Positions 17,150 to 26,245 of a stretch of 36,200 nt of DNA are shown here, piece by piece; positions within the stretch are counted from its first letter, which is position 1, and each line of letters begins with the position of its first letter. The notes below the pieces were generated by a model. That model saw only the letters and a program-made list of their open reading frames with translations, was not told the DNA's origin and ran no database searches. The stretch covers positions 1 to 36,200 of the forward strand of contig NZ_JAMOQU010000052.1 in assembly GCF_027063845.1 (NCBI RefSeq), read 5' to 3'. The position numbers and the translations under genes were made by a program. The stretch comes from Thermococcus sp. GTDB lineage: Archaea > Methanobacteriota_B > Thermococci > Thermococcales > Thermococcaceae.

Positions 17150-18988
17150 CGGCCTCGGCTTGTAGGGGAAGCCCTCGGTCTTCTGCCTGATTTCCCTGAT
17201 GAGGTCTTCCAACTGCATCTCGACCTGTTTGCCGTCCTCCCTCCTCCTGACGGTGACTGTGTTCTGCTCTTTCTCGTTCTTGCCGACGACTATGATGTAG
17301 GGAACCCACTCCTTCTCGGCCTTCCTTATCTTCTTGTTGAGCCTGTCGTTGGTGTCGTCAACGTCAACGCGAATCTTCGCGCCCTCGAGCTTGCCTGCCA
17401 CGTAGAGCGCGTAGTCCATGACCTCCTCGCTGACCGGAATCACTCTAACCTGTATCGGGCTGAGCCAGAGCGGGAACATCGGCTTCTTGCCCTGGGCCTG
17501 CAGTTTCGCCTGCTTCTCAAGGATTGCGTACATAACGCGCTCGATGGCTCCGCTCGGCGAGCAGTGGAGTATGAGCGGGTAGCGCTCCTTGCCCTCCTCG
17601 TCGTAGTAGGTTATACCGAACCTTTCAGCGTTCTCGACGTCAATCTGGACGGTACTTAGAGCGGCCGCCTTGTCGAGGTTGTCAACGAAGTTGAACTCGA
17701 ACTTGAGGATGAAGTAGAAGAACCTCTGGTCCCACATCTCGATGAGGACGGGCTTGCCGATTATCTTAGCCAGCTCGACGATGAAGTCCTTATTCTCCTC
17801 CCAGAAGTCGCGGGTGAACCTTATCGCCACCTCGTAGTCGTCTGGAGTTAGTCCAACGCCCCTAAGGACTTCCATGCTGAGCTTGTACTGCTTCTTAAAC
17901 TCGTCCATCGCCTGCTTGAGGTCCTTGGCGACGGTGTGCATATCTGGCATCGTGAAGGCCCTAAGGCGCCTCAGGCCTGAGAGCTCACCGCTCTTCTCTC
18001 GCCTGAAGGAGTACCTTGTGAGCTCGTACATCCTAAGCGGGAGGTTGCGGTAGCTGATTATCGCGTCCTTCTTGATGAGGAACTGGCCGAAGCAGGCGGC
18101 AAACCTTAAGAAGAACTTCTTGTCACCGCTCTTGACGATGTACTGCCTCGCCGGGAAGCGGTTGAGGTACTTCTCAAGAGCAGGGTGCTCGAAGTCGTAC
18201 ATAATCGGGGTCTCGACTTCCATCGCTCCGTACTCGACGACCTTCTCGGTGACGTACTGCTCAAGGAGGCCCTTTATCAGCCTGCCCTTTGGATAATACC
18301 TGAGGTTTCCGCCGTCGCTTCCCGGCTCGTAGTCAACGAGCTCGTGCTCCAGCATGAGCCTGACGTGAGGCGGTTCCCTGTCGGCAATCCTGTTCTTGGC
18401 TATCTCGTAGTTGACGAACTTCCTCAGGTTCTCGTGGCCGGTGAAGTCGAACTTGTCAACCTCTATGAGCTCTCCCTCGGGGGTGAGGATGTACCAGTAG
18501 CTGACTAACTCTTTCTCCTCCTTCTCGAGGGCTATGTTGCGCTCCTCCTTGCTGACTCCTTCCTCCGGGACTATCGTCCTGCTGAGCTCGGCCAGCGGGT
18601 GCCCCTTGCAGGAGAGCTTGAAGGCCTTGTAGTAGCCGAAGGGAGCGCGCTTGACCTCGTAGCCCTTCTCCTTGAGCTTCTCTTCTATCCTTTTGAGCAC
18701 TTCGAGGGCAACGTCAGGCTTCGCCAGCTCGCTACTGAGGTGGGCGAATGGGTAAACGAATATCCTCTCGGCCTTGACCTGCTTCGCAACGTTCTCTATC
18801 TCGGCTATAGCCTTCTCGACGACCTCGTCGGGATTTGCCTCGTCAACCTTCTCGACGCTTATGAAAACCGCCAGAACTTCGTCGAGCCTGCCCTTCCTCT
18901 GCTCGTCGCTTATCGGCTCGGGGTTTTTCAGGGCCTTGTCCCTGACCTCGTATTCGAGGTAGTCGGCGTGTATCAGAAGCATTCTCAT
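17108..18988 (-). CDS. thrS: Threonyl-tRNA synthetase, archaeal type
   Basis: A 626-residue class II synthetase that charges tRNA-Thr. The N-terminal 140 residues ([15 protein letters not shown]) form the archaea-specific editing domain, related to D-aminoacyl-tRNA deacylase, that removes misattached serine. The catalytic core carries the zinc ligands in their usual contexts: cysteine in FAACFGQF, histidine in MPDMHTV and histidine in [14 protein letters not shown], plus motif 2 ([11 protein letters not shown]). The C-terminal anticodon-binding domain starts near [14 protein letters not shown] at 18988 was chosen over the upstream GTG at 19000 because the ribosome site GGTGGTAGGA precedes it and the Pyrococcus protein starts the same way. 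TATA is at 19040-19050. Confidence 0.96.
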   Translation of the reverse strand: MRMLLIHADYLEYEVRDKALKNPEPISDEQRKGRLDEVLAVFISVEKVDEANPDEVVEKAIAEIENVAKQVKAERIFVYPFAHLSSELAKPDVALEVLKRIEEKLKEKGYEVKRAPFGYYKAFKLSCKGHPLAELSRTIVPEEGVSKEERNIALEKEEKELVSYWYILTPEGELIEVDKFDFTGHENLRKFVNYEIAKNRIADREPPHVRLMLEHELVDYEPGSDGGNLRYYPKGRLIKGLLEQYVTEKVVEYGAMEVETPIMYDFEHPALEKYLNRFPARQYIVKSGDKKFFLRFAACFGQFLIKKDAIISYRNLPLRMYELTRYSFRREKSGELSGLRRLRAFTMPDMHTVAKDLKQAMDEFKKQYKLSMEVLRGVGLTPDDYEVAIRFTRDFWEENKDFIVELAKIIGKPVLIEMWDQRFFYFILKFEFNFVDNLDKAAALSTVQIDVENAERFGITYYDEEGKERYPLILHCSPSGAIERVMYAILEKQAKLQAQGKKPMFPLWLSPIQVRVIPVSEEVMDYALYVAGKLEGAKIRVDVDDTNDRLNKKIRKAEKEWVPYIIVVGKNEKEQNTVTVRRREDGKQVEMQLEDLIREIRQKTEGFPYKPRPLPLLLSRRPKFRG

Positions 18989-19039
18989 TCCTACCACCAC
19001 CCTTCCATCGTTTCGAATTACTAAAACTTTTTCCTTCAG

Positions 19040-19068
19040 CCTATAAACGTTGGGGAACGCTTAAAAAG
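19040..19068. promoter_or_regulatory. Divergent TATA boxes for thrS and csl4
   Basis: ACGTTTATAGG, read on the minus strand at 19050-19040, fits a thrS transcript starting near 19020. CTTAAAAAG at 19060-19068 on the plus strand fits a csl4 transcript starting near 19090, just before the ribosome site GGAGGTGAGGG. Confidence 0.55.
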
Positions 19069-19099
19069 AAGGCGTAGGAAAATCTTCGGAGGTGAGGGA

Positions 19100-19693
19100 A
19101 TGGAAGATAGGAAGGTTAAAAATGGTGACCTCGTCCTTCCAGGGGATTACCTCGGGGTCATAGAGGAGTTCATGCCTGGCGAAGGGGTTAGAGAGGAGAA
19201 CGGCGAACTATACGCCACCAGAGCGGGCAAGGTTAGAATCAACCCTGAAAAGATGGAGATAAGCATCGAGCCCGTAACCGACACCCCGCCCCTTCCACAG
19301 GTCGGAGACATAGTTTTGGCGAGGGTTATCGAGGTCAAGCCACAGGCCGTAATCGTCCAGCTCCTCCAGATAGAGGGTCGCGAAAACGACAGGGAGATAG
19401 CGACTTCAAAACTAGCCGGAATCCACATCTCGCAGGTCAAGGAAGGTTTTGTTGAGGACATAACCAAGGAGTTCAAGATTGGCGACGTGGTCAGGGCGAA
19501 GGTTATCGCCAACGAGAAGAGCCCGATACAGCTCTCGACGAAAGGAAAGGACCTCGGCGTCGTTTACGCCCTCTGCTCCCGCTGTAGAACACCCCTTATC
19601 AGGCGCGGGGACAAGCTAATCTGTCCGCGCTGTGGAAACGTCGAGACGAGGAAGCTCTCCCCCTACTACAGAAAGCTGAAGGTGTCTCTATGA
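19100..19693 (+). CDS. csl4: Exosome complex RNA-binding protein Csl4
   Basis: A 197-residue cap subunit of the archaeal RNA exosome, which recruits RNA and the DnaG adaptor to the Rrp41/Rrp42 ring. Domains run in the family order: N-terminal region with VLPGDYLGVIEEF (residues 12-24), S1 RNA-binding domain at about 65-150 (VGDIVLARVIEV, KIGDVVRAKV), and a C-terminal zinc ribbon with C159, C162, C175 and C178 (CSRC and CPRC). ATG at 19100 follows GGAGGTGAGGG. Its stop overlaps the DUF2067 start by 4 bp, making it first in a transcription and RNA-decay operon. Confidence 0.95.
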   Translation: MEDRKVKNGDLVLPGDYLGVIEEFMPGEGVREENGELYATRAGKVRINPEKMEISIEPVTDTPPLPQVGDIVLARVIEVKPQAVIVQLLQIEGRENDREIATSKLAGIHISQVKEGFVEDITKEFKIGDVVRAKVIANEKSPIQLSTKGKDLGVVYALCSRCRTPLIRRGDKLICPRCGNVETRKLSPYYRKLKVSL

Positions 19694-20319
19694 GGGCCAA
19701 GAAGGTAATAACGATTCACGTTAAGGACGATGTGGAAAAGGAGGAGTTCATGAAGGAGCTCCAGAGGCTCCGCTTACCCGCTTTCATCTACGTCCACGGC
19801 AAGCTCGACTCCATCAAGATAAACGTCCAGGGAACGAAGGACGAGGTCAGGGAGGCGATAAGGAAGATACGCGAGATTCACAACCGCGTAAGGGCCAAGC
19901 TCTACCCCGACAGGCGCGGGCTCTACCACTACACGATAGACGACCTCCTGCGCGAGGCAGGGACGAGCGTCTCAACGGCCATAATCCTAAGAACCCTCGA
20001 ACTCCTCGGCGAAACGGCGGAGCTGAGGGATGACGAACTCGTGACTTCCCTCCCCTGGGGCGAGGCGGTTGAACTCGTGAGAAAGCTCGGCGAGGCTCTA
20101 TCTGAAATCGCGCTCCAGACGACGAGGCAGATTAGAGAAGTGGTGGTTCCCGTCAGCGTAGCCTTTAACCTTGAACCCGACGAGGTGATAGAAAAGCTCG
20201 TTGAGCTCGACCTGGCGGAGTGGAAGGAGGATAAGTTTAAATACGAACTGGTCAAGAACAAGGAGCAGGCCTTAGAAGAGCTGTTGAAAGCTTTATCGGG
20301 TGATGCTGATGAGGATTGA
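19690..20319 (+). CDS. DUF2067 family protein
   Basis: A 209-residue soluble protein of the archaeal DUF2067 family, function unknown. About residues 1-70 resemble a small alpha/beta RNA-binding fold ([35 protein letters not shown]). The middle ([19 protein letters not shown]) has a winged-helix-like pattern, and the rest is helical with a second hydrophobic helix bundle ([18 protein letters not shown]). Its position, overlapping csl4 by 4 bp and rpoL by 11 bp, places it between an exosome and an RNA polymerase subunit, and I infer a role in RNA metabolism from that context. No catalytic motif is evident. Confidence 0.85.
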   Translation: MRAKKVITIHVKDDVEKEEFMKELQRLRLPAFIYVHGKLDSIKINVQGTKDEVREAIRKIREIHNRVRAKLYPDRRGLYHYTIDDLLREAGTSVSTAIILRTLELLGETAELRDDELVTSLPWGEAVELVRKLGEALSEIALQTTRQIREVVVPVSVAFNLEPDEVIEKLVELDLAEWKEDKFKYELVKNKEQALEELLKALSGDADED

Positions 20320-20593
20320 GGTTATAAAGCGCGAGGAGAACCTGCTGGAGTTCTATCTTGAGGGGGAGGACCACACCTTCGCCAACCTGCTCAACGAGGT
20401 GCTCCACGAGAACGAGCACGTCAAATTCGCTGGCTACACCATCGAGCACCCGATTCTCATGGCCAGAAAGCCCCGCTTCAAGGTCGTTACCGACGGAAAG
20501 GTCAGGCCCGAGGAAGTCCTTGAGGAGGCCGCGCAGAAGATATTCGACCGCGCGAGGGTTCTTCTCGACGCCTGGAAGAAGGCCCTTGAATGA
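20309..20593 (+). CDS. rpoL: DNA-directed RNA polymerase subunit L
   Basis: A 94-residue subunit Rpo11 that pairs with RpoD in the assembly platform of archaeal RNA polymerase, equivalent to half of the bacterial alpha dimer. The family core is plain: [15 protein letters not shown] at about residues 18-32 and [16 protein letters not shown] further on. The frame is open from GTG at 20300, but ATG at 20309 has GGTGAT just before it and starts [12 protein letters not shown] as in relatives. The start lies inside the end of the DUF2067 gene. Confidence 0.97.
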   Translation: MRIEVIKREENLLEFYLEGEDHTFANLLNEVLHENEHVKFAGYTIEHPILMARKPRFKVVTDGKVRPEEVLEEAAQKIFDRARVLLDAWKKALE

Positions 20594-20597
20594 ATAC

Positions 20598-20606
20598 CCT
20601 TTTAAG
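20598..20606 (+). promoter_or_regulatory. Possible internal TATA box before the PIG-V-like gene
   Basis: CCTTTTAAG lies about 26 nt before the ATG at 20628, which would make the transcript leaderless. This suggests the glycosyltransferase can be transcribed separately from the csl4-rpoL operon. Confidence 0.45.
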
Positions 20607-20627
20607 ATGTTTTTCTTATTCATCTTG

Positions 20628-21650
20628 ATGGCAGTAAGAGAGCTAACTCCGAGAGAAAAAGGGCTCGCAGTCATCCTCGCCGTCCTCGCGGGAAAGCTCA
20701 TTCTGCTCCACGCGGTCGGTTTCAGATTCGAGGAGTTCTCCTTCCGCTGGGATGGCTGGCACTTCATCACCATAGCAGAAGACGGCTACTTTGACGTTCA
20801 TGAACTCGCCTTTGGCCCGCTCTTTCCCCTGATGATACGGGCACTCTCGAAGCTTGGGCTCGAGACGTGGCTCTCAGCCTTTCTGCTCGCAAACTTCCTG
20901 AGCTTCATACCGCCGTTAATCGTCCTTCGGAGGTGGGGCCTGAGACCAGCCATTTTCCTGGCCCTCAACCCAGCGTACGTTCTCTTTACGACGGCCCCCT
21001 ACAGTGAAGCCCTCGCGCTGAGCCTCGCCCTCACGGCCTATGACCTCAGGGACAGGAAGCCCGAAGCAGCGGGCGTTCTCCTCGGACTTGCGATCCTCGC
21101 CAAATATACAATGGGTTTCTTCATTCCCGCTTTCCTGCTGGACAGGGAAAGGCTGAGGTTCCTCATCCCACTCTCGGTTTTTGGTCTTGTTCTTCTTCTG
21201 TTTTTCACTTCGGTCGGTGGGAGCCCCTGGGTATACCTTAAGATTGAGAAGTCATGGGATGCGAAAATCGGGAACCCTGTATCCCAGATAAAATGGATGA
21301 TGAACAGCTGGTTTACAGCCCAGCACTGGAAGATAGGCAACCTCAACCTCAGGGGAGTTCACTGGGTTCTTCACTCATGGGCATTTCTCATTGCCTACAC
21401 AATAGGGCTTTTTGTCCTGTTAAAAGAAGGACAAATTAAGGACTTTCTCCTGTCAGCACCCTTTGTGATTCTCCAATATTTCGTTACGGGCGTTCCCTCT
21501 ATAAGCACGCCGAGGCTCCTTCTTCCGGCCGTCCCGGCGTGGTGCGCCCTTGCCGAGACCAAGGACTACGTTTTTATAACCCTCATCGTAGCGATGCTCG
21601 TAGGGATTCACTACGCAGGGCTGTGGCACATGGAGGCGTTCTTCGGGTGA
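20628..21650 (+). CDS. PIG-V-like membrane glycosyltransferase (GT-C fold)
   Basis: A 340-residue membrane protein with about nine hydrophobic segments. The first large loop holds [16 protein letters not shown] (near residues 41-56), matching the W-D-x-x-H pattern at the catalytic aspartate of PIG-V-type mannosyltransferases, which use dolichyl-phosphate sugars outside the membrane. Further family-like parts are [21 protein letters not shown] and [12 protein letters not shown]. The donor and acceptor are unknown; archaeal glycolipid or glycoprotein synthesis is plausible. ATG at 20628 is chosen because a TATA-like element is about 26 nt upstream; ATG at 20607 overlaps that element. It is followed closely by the RNase III-like gene. 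Confidence 0.75.
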   Translation: MAVRELTPREKGLAVILAVLAGKLILLHAVGFRFEEFSFRWDGWHFITIAEDGYFDVHELAFGPLFPLMIRALSKLGLETWLSAFLLANFLSFIPPLIVLRRWGLRPAIFLALNPAYVLFTTAPYSEALALSLALTAYDLRDRKPEAAGVLLGLAILAKYTMGFFIPAFLLDRERLRFLIPLSVFGLVLLLFFTSVGGSPWVYLKIEKSWDAKIGNPVSQIKWMMNSWFTAQHWKIGNLNLRGVHWVLHSWAFLIAYTIGLFVLLKEGQIKDFLLSAPFVILQYFVTGVPSISTPRLLLPAVPAWCALAETKDYVFITLIVAMLVGIHYAGLWHMEAFFG

Positions 21651-21655
21651 TGGGA

Positions 21656-22051
21656 ATGCGGTACAAGAGGGACTTCACGGACAAGGGCCTGGCAAAGTTT
21701 GGGGATTCGCTCCTCAACTTCGCGTTCTCCCTGGCGTTGAGCGAATACCTCGGAAGGCCAACCGGCGAAAGGGTTCCGAACGCCTCGCTGGCCTTGGCCC
21801 TTGAGATGTCTGGATTGAGGAAGCTTGCCCCGCCGAGGAGCGACAAGCACGTACGGGGAGACGTCGCCGAGGCGATATTCGCCTACGCTTGGCTCGAAGG
21901 TCTGATAACGATTGATGAAGCGGCCAGGATAATCCGTGAGAACCTGAGCGAGGACGTCACCCACTTCACGAGGAAGAAAGAAGCGATAGGAAAGGCCCTC
22001 GCGGTTCTCTACAGGGAAATCGGAAAAAGGCTGGAATTAGAGGCTCGTTAG
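21656..22051 (+). CDS. RNase III-like protein, archaeal single-domain type
   Basis: A 131-residue protein containing only an RNase III-type endonuclease domain, without a double-stranded-RNA-binding domain. Two metal-site motifs are recognisable: KFGDSLLNF (residues 14-22, D17) and [16 protein letters not shown] (67-82, D69, E72), which align with the signature and C-terminal catalytic motif of RNase III. The length fits the stand-alone RNase III family proteins annotated in Thermococcales. Activity is inferred from the residues. ATG at 21656 has GGTGATGGGA before it; that ribosome site covers the stop of the PIG-V-like gene, so the two are coupled. It overlaps the convergent TIM-barrel gene by 15 bp. 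Confidence 0.85.
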   Translation: MRYKRDFTDKGLAKFGDSLLNFAFSLALSEYLGRPTGERVPNASLALALEMSGLRKLAPPRSDKHVRGDVAEAIFAYAWLEGLITIDEAARIIRENLSEDVTHFTRKKEAIGKALAVLYREIGKRLELEAR

Positions 22052-22843
22052 CAGTTCTATGAGCCCCTGCTTGCTCGGTATTTTGGAGAACTTCTCGGGG
22101 TCCTTGACCTTCAGGAGCAACGGAACGTCGCCAAACAGGCGGAGAACTTTGCCGAAAGGTATCTTGCCCTCGCCCGGGAGCAGGTGGAGGTCGCCGACGC
22201 CGTAGGCGAGAGCATCTTCTGGCTCGACCTGCGGAAAGAGCTTTCCGAAGTTGTCGTGTATCATCAGGATTACCGTCTTGTCGGTACCGAGCTTGACGTC
22301 CTCCAAAAGCTTCTCCTCGTTGCCCTGGGCGCTGAGGAAGGCGTGAGCCACGTCGAGGGCGAAGCCGACGTTCTCCCGCTCAACGTTGTCCACGACGTAG
22401 AGGGTGTCCTTGACGCTAAAGGTGTTCTCGAGGGCTATCTTTATGCCGAAGGGCCCGACCATATCGGCCAACTGCTGTATGGCCTCGATTTCGAGGTCAA
22501 GTCTTCCGGTTCTACCGCTCTGCATGACTATGACCTTGGCGCCGAGCTTGATTGCAACATCGGCGACGGCCTTGGCGACGCGGAAGTGGCGCGTGTAGTA
22601 GATGTGGTCGCGCAGGTTGACCGAAGTCGGCATCCTGACGATGTAGCTTATTCCGACTCCCCTGAGGGTCGTCTCGATGTTCCTGAGCTTCTTCTCGACG
22701 ACGATACCGTTCTTGATTAGTCCGAGCGTGTGCGGGAAGATTGAAACGAAGTCGTAGTCCTTAATCTTGACGTCCGCCAGGATTGATGCGAGGCTCTTGT
22801 CCTTTGTAACGAAATGGGGATAGATTGTTACCCCAATCTCCAT
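22037..22843 (-). CDS. TIM-barrel protein, sugar phosphate isomerase/epimerase (xylose isomerase-like) superfamily
   Basis: A 268-residue protein with the alternating strand-helix pattern of the AP-endonuclease-2/xylose-isomerase TIM barrel. Likely metal-site positions are seen at [27 protein letters not shown] and [12 protein letters not shown], the usual Glu, Asp-His, His and Glu order of this superfamily. This supports a divalent-metal enzyme acting on a sugar or on abasic DNA; the substrate cannot be told. ATG at 22843 is chosen because GGTGATTGC precedes it and a TATA element (GCTTTTTATATTCC, 22871-22884) lies upstream; the longer frame to 22918 would swallow that promoter. Confidence 0.85.
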   Translation of the reverse strand: MEIGVTIYPHFVTKDKSLASILADVKIKDYDFVSIFPHTLGLIKNGIVVEKKLRNIETTLRGVGISYIVRMPTSVNLRDHIYYTRHFRVAKAVADVAIKLGAKVIVMQSGRTGRLDLEIEAIQQLADMVGPFGIKIALENTFSVKDTLYVVDNVERENVGFALDVAHAFLSAQGNEEKLLEDVKLGTDKTVILMIHDNFGKLFPQVEPEDALAYGVGDLHLLPGEGKIPFGKVLRLFGDVPLLLKVKDPEKFSKIPSKQGLIELLTSL

Positions 22844-22870
22844 GCAATCACCTGCCTCGAATTTCTCGGG

Positions 22871-22906
22871 GGAATATAAAAAGCTTAGCGAGGGTAGGTT
22901 TAAAAG
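22871..22906. promoter_or_regulatory. Divergent TATA boxes for the TIM-barrel gene and sppA
   Basis: GCTTTTTATATTCC on the minus strand (22884-22871) serves the TIM-barrel gene. TTTAAAAG at 22899-22906 on the plus strand serves sppA, whose ribosome site GGTGAGAGG lies just before the ATG at 22937. Confidence 0.6.
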
Positions 22907-22936
22907 TTGGCCCGACAAGGGGTCTAAGGTGAGAGG

Positions 22937-23923
22937 ATGAGGGAGAACATCTGGAAGTACGTCTCGGCCGTCCTCGCTCTTCTGCTCGCGCTCTCAGTTG
23001 TGGCAATCGCGGTGCTCTACCAGGCAACTTCGCCGATAGAGGTTCTACCAAATGCAACTGCCCCCGCGGTAGTGGAAACTCCCCTAAACGTCACCTGCAA
23101 CGGGACGTCAGGCTACCAGCTCAGTCAGCTGAAGGACGAGATTATTTACCTGCGCTCACTGATAAACGGGACAGGCGGAGAAACGATAGCGGTCGTCCCG
23201 ATTTTTGGGATAATAAACGAGTACACGGCCCTTGAAGTCGTCCCCCTTCTGAGGAAAATCGCGAGCAACGATTCAATCAGAGGAGTGCTACTGTGGATTG
23301 AGAGCCCCGGCGGTGATGTCGGCCCTGTTATTGATATCTACTCTGAAGTCAAGAAGCTCGCCCTCGTCAAGCCGGTTGTAGCGTACTCAGGTGGTATCAT
23401 GGCTTCTGGGGGCTATTACATAGCCGTGGGGGCCAATAAAATCATTGCCAGTCCCCTTGCGGAGGTCGGGAGCATCGGAGTCCTTTATGTCCACTATAAC
23501 TACGAGAAAAACTACGAACTAAACGGTATAGAGGTTGAGGTTTTCAAGACTGGGTCTCATAAGGACATGGGTGCCGAGTGGAGAGGACTAACTGATGAGG
23601 AGAAGAAAATCATAGCCAACATGGTAAACACCTACTTCCAGGCGTTCCTTCAGGCGGTGAGCGAGGGGCGGAACATGAGCGTCTCCGAGGTCAAGAAGTT
23701 CGCCACCGGAAGGACGTGGTTCGCCGAGAACGTCACCGGAACGCTCGTGGACGAGACCGGAGGAATGGACACTGCCATAGCGACCCTCGAAAAGTTAATG
23801 AACGTTACGAGCGCAAGGGTTGTGATATACAAGAACCTTGAAACTCCAAGCAACTTCGGAATAACCGGAAGTAAGGCGCTCTACCTCGACCCGAGTTACC
23901 TTGAACCTTACCTGAGGAGGTGA
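22937..23923 (+). CDS. sppA: Signal peptide peptidase SppA
   Basis: A 328-residue membrane-anchored serine protease that degrades cleaved signal peptides and other short membrane-released peptides. A single helix at about residues 8-29 anchors it; a linker rich in N-x-S/T sequons follows, so the catalytic domain should face outside. The SDH-type fold is seen from residue 85 (VVPIFGIINEY; WIESPGGDVGP). The catalytic dyad is S157 (IMASGGYY) and K209 (GSHKD), 52 residues apart as in the T. kodakarensis enzyme. ATG at 22937 follows GGTGAGAGG. It is 4 bp from the next gene, starting a three-gene operon. Confidence 0.95.
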   Translation: MRENIWKYVSAVLALLLALSVVAIAVLYQATSPIEVLPNATAPAVVETPLNVTCNGTSGYQLSQLKDEIIYLRSLINGTGGETIAVVPIFGIINEYTALEVVPLLRKIASNDSIRGVLLWIESPGGDVGPVIDIYSEVKKLALVKPVVAYSGGIMASGGYYIAVGANKIIASPLAEVGSIGVLYVHYNYEKNYELNGIEVEVFKTGSHKDMGAEWRGLTDEEKKIIANMVNTYFQAFLQAVSEGRNMSVSEVKKFATGRTWFAENVTGTLVDETGGMDTAIATLEKLMNVTSARVVIYKNLETPSNFGITGSKALYLDPSYLEPYLRR

Positions 23924-23927
23924 TTGG

Positions 23928-24407
23928 ATGCTCTGCGAGGAGAAGCTTGAGGTGTTCGAGAACGGTTTCGAGGACGGGAAGTTCAAGCTCAGGATTGAGT
24001 TCTACGGGAAAGACGCCAAGAGGCTTCTCCTCGCGGTGATAAGGGAGCTCTACCTCCCTGACTACGGAGAGGACTACGTATACCCCTTCGAGTGCGCCAA
24101 GGAGCACTGGGGCATCTACATTGACCCGAGCGAGATTGTCGCGGAGGAGCCGGACTTCAGCGCGGTCAAGTTCGTCAACAGGAGCGTCCTCAACAGGCTT
24201 GAGAAGACCTTAAAGGAGATAGATGCACCGGAGGAAGTCAAGGAGCGGGTGGACATCGAGAGGGCCGAAATCGTGAAGCTCAAGAAGACTTTACTCGCGC
24301 TCGGGAAGGATTTCATCCTCGATGAGAGGGGCTATTTGATAGTCTTCAGCAAGCCGAGCGCGAGGGAGCTAGTCCTAAAATATCTGGGGATGCTGGATGG
24401 AGATTGA
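23928..24407 (+). CDS. Conserved-looking soluble protein, unknown function
   Basis: A 159-residue soluble protein that I do not recognise. The N-terminal third is beta-rich (FKLRIEFYGKDAKRLLLAVIRELYLP), the middle charged with YVYPFECAKEHWGIYIDP, and residues 80-130 are strongly helical and possibly coiled coil (RLEKTLKEIDAPEEVKERV, IVKLKKTLLAL). It ends with a short alpha/beta piece (YLIVFSKPSARELVLKYL). No signal peptide or membrane helix is seen. ATG at 23928 has GAGGTGATTGG before it, and the 3' end overlaps the AI-2E-family gene by 11 bp. It is thus translated between two membrane proteins and may serve one of them; that is inference. Confidence 0.8.
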   Translation: MLCEEKLEVFENGFEDGKFKLRIEFYGKDAKRLLLAVIRELYLPDYGEDYVYPFECAKEHWGIYIDPSEIVAEEPDFSAVKFVNRSVLNRLEKTLKEIDAPEEVKERVDIERAEIVKLKKTLLALGKDFILDERGYLIVFSKPSARELVLKYLGMLDGD

Positions 24408-25401
24408 AACGGCGGTTTGGATTGGTGTCTCACTGGGGGTCCTTTACCTCACGTGGCAGACCGTTAGTCCTGTCCTTTCTCCCCTTATTGTGGCCGTTAC
24501 CCTCGCTTACATCCTCTATCCACTTCACGAGAGGCTCAGCGTCAGAATAGGCAACCGTTGGTCTGCACTTCTTCTCACGGGGCTCTTGACGGTATTTTCG
24601 TTTCTCTTCATCCTCGGCTTTGCCCTTTGGATAAACGATATCAAGTACTCCCTCACCGACTACGTTGACGCATTCTTCGCCTGGCTTCTCGGCCTCAACC
24701 TGCCATCCGGGGTCTACGACCTTCTCAACAAGCTCTCAAGCGCGATAGCGGAGCGCTTCAATTCCTACGTTTTGGGCTACACTTATTCCCTTCCCAAGCT
24801 ATCCCTCCAGACTATCGTTGCGGTTTTTGCCTTTTACGGTGTTCTCGTGAACGCGAGAGCGATAAAAGACGAGATATATGCCCTCCTGCCCCCAAGCAGG
24901 GAAGAACTAGCAAGAAAGCTCATAAACAGCGCAACGGAAACCCTTCATTACCTCCTACGTGGATGGCTTCTCGTCAGCGTTGGCAAAGGTGTCGTGCTCG
25001 CGTTCCTCTTTTACGTTCTCAGAATATCGGACGCGGGGGGCTCAATAGCAGCTGGAATACTGGTTGTCATCCTCGAACTCCTTCCGGTCGTTGGTGGATG
25101 GATTGTATGGAGTGCGAGTTCGATTTACCTGTTCACCTCGGGTCTTTACTGGAAAGCCCTCGCGATGGGCATCCTCGGTTTTATCCTCATTTCCCCAATG
25201 CCAGATATAGTCCTCTCCAAAAGACTCGGCAAGAGGCAGTGGGGCGTTAACGCGCTCGTCAGCCTCGTAGGAATCTTCGGGGGCTACATTGCCTTCGGCT
25301 TCGTCGGAATTATCATCGGGCCAGTCTCGCTGTCGCTTCTGATAACTCTCCTCGAAGAATGGAAGAGGGCGAAGAACTCTAGGTGGAAAAGCGCCCAATA
25401 A
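24397..25401 (+). CDS. AI-2E family transporter (PerM-like)
   Basis: A 334-residue polytopic membrane protein of the AI-2E/PerM family, with about eight helices. The N-terminal pair (VSPVLSPLIVAVTLAYILYPLHERL) and the C-terminal cluster with ELLPVVGGWIVW, MPDIVLSKRLGK and GIFGGYIAFGFVGIIIGPV are the family hallmarks. Members have been linked to autoinducer export and to sodium/proton exchange; in an archaeon neither can be assumed. The ATG at 24397 lies inside the end of the previous gene. The last 23 bp overlap the convergent dihydropteroate synthase gene. Confidence 0.9.
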   Translation: MEIETAVWIGVSLGVLYLTWQTVSPVLSPLIVAVTLAYILYPLHERLSVRIGNRWSALLLTGLLTVFSFLFILGFALWINDIKYSLTDYVDAFFAWLLGLNLPSGVYDLLNKLSSAIAERFNSYVLGYTYSLPKLSLQTIVAVFAFYGVLVNARAIKDEIYALLPPSREELARKLINSATETLHYLLRGWLLVSVGKGVVLAFLFYVLRISDAGGSIAAGILVVILELLPVVGGWIVWSASSIYLFTSGLYWKALAMGILGFILISPMPDIVLSKRLGKRQWGVNALVSLVGIFGGYIAFGFVGIIIGPVSLSLLITLLEEWKRAKNSRWKSAQ

Positions 25402-26197
25402 ATCCTGCCACCTTAATCGCGTCAAGGGTTTCCCTCACATCACGGGTTCTCACGATGTCCGTGCCATTCAGAACGGCTATTGCCGTTGCCGACAGACTGC
25501 CAGCGAGCCTTTCAGATGGGTCCGTCCTGCCCGTTATCGCGCCTATGAAGGACTTCCGCGAGATGCCGACGAGGATTGGCCTTCCAAGGAGCTTGAGCAG
25601 GTTGAGGTTAGCTATGACCTTCGAGTCCCACTCGTACCACGGCGGCCACTCCGAGCGGAGGAAGCCGATGGCAGGGTCAACGGCGATATCTCTAATCCCG
25701 TGCTCCTCCGCTATCGTCAGACTCTCCTCAAGGAACTCAATGACAGTCCTGACCGGGTCCGAGAAGTCCCTTACATTCCCGTGGGCACAGAGAACGACTG
25801 GAACACCGTATTCGGAGGCAACCCTCGCCATCTCAGGGTCGCCCTTGAAGCCTGTGACGTCGTTTATGATGTCGGCGCCGGCCTTCAAAGCTTCCTCCGC
25901 GACCCTCGCGCTCGTGGTGTCTATGCTTACAGGCACGTCAACCACGTCCTTGACGACCTTGACAGCCCAAACCGCCCTTCGGATTTCCTCTTCAAGTGGA
26001 ATCTGGGTCTCGAGGTAAGGGGCCGTTGAATTCGCGCCAATGTCTATGAAGCTCGCGCCCTCCTCGACCATTCTAACGGCGGTTTCTGCCAAAGCCTTTT
26101 CATCGTTCCTCACGCTCCCCTTGTAGAAGCTCTCGGGCGAGACGTTTATCACTCCCATTACCCTCGGTTCGTCAAGATTAACCCCCGCAAACTTCAT
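25379..26197 (-). CDS. folP: Dihydropteroate synthase family protein
   Basis: A 272-residue TIM-barrel enzyme of the pterin-binding family. Family motifs occur in order: VMGVINVSPESFY (residues 13-25), FIDIGANSTAP, VSIDTTSARVAEEAL, AGADIINDVTGF, VDPAIGF and VGISRKSFIG. Dihydropteroate synthases join 7,8-dihydropterin diphosphate to p-aminobenzoate. In an organism with beta-RFAP synthase next door the acceptor is more likely the ribofuranosyl-aminobenzene phosphate of the methanopterin route; that is inference from the divergent neighbour. ATG at 26197 follows GGTGGTGC; the open frame to 26500 runs across the neighbour's coding region and is not real. TATA CCTTTTATTG is at 26227-26236. Confidence 0.92.
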   Translation of the reverse strand: MKFAGVNLDEPRVMGVINVSPESFYKGSVRNDEKALAETAVRMVEEGASFIDIGANSTAPYLETQIPLEEEIRRAVWAVKVVKDVVDVPVSIDTTSARVAEEALKAGADIINDVTGFKGDPEMARVASEYGVPVVLCAHGNVRDFSDPVRTVIEFLEESLTIAEEHGIRDIAVDPAIGFLRSEWPPWYEWDSKVIANLNLLKLLGRPILVGISRKSFIGAITGRTDPSERLAGSLSATAIAVLNGTDIVRTRDVRETLDAIKVAGFIGRFST

Positions 26198-26226
26198 TAG
26201 CACCACCGCCGAGGATTCTCGGGAGT

Positions 26227-26236
26227 CAATAAAAGG
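26227..26236 (-). promoter_or_regulatory. TATA box of folP in the 48-bp folP/beta-RFAP synthase gap
   Basis: CCTTTTATTG on the minus strand predicts a folP start near 26207, ten bases before the ATG. For the rightward beta-RFAP synthase gene no good TATA is seen; a weak CTTCATTAG inside the folP start codon region is the best candidate. Confidence 0.45.
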
Positions 26237-26245
26237 GTGATGAGC

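Noticed and set aside
20358-20627. N-terminal extension of the PIG-V-like frame through rpoL
   Set aside because: These codons lie in another frame of rpoL and give an arginine/serine-rich shadow sequence; the membrane protein begins after the TATA-like element.
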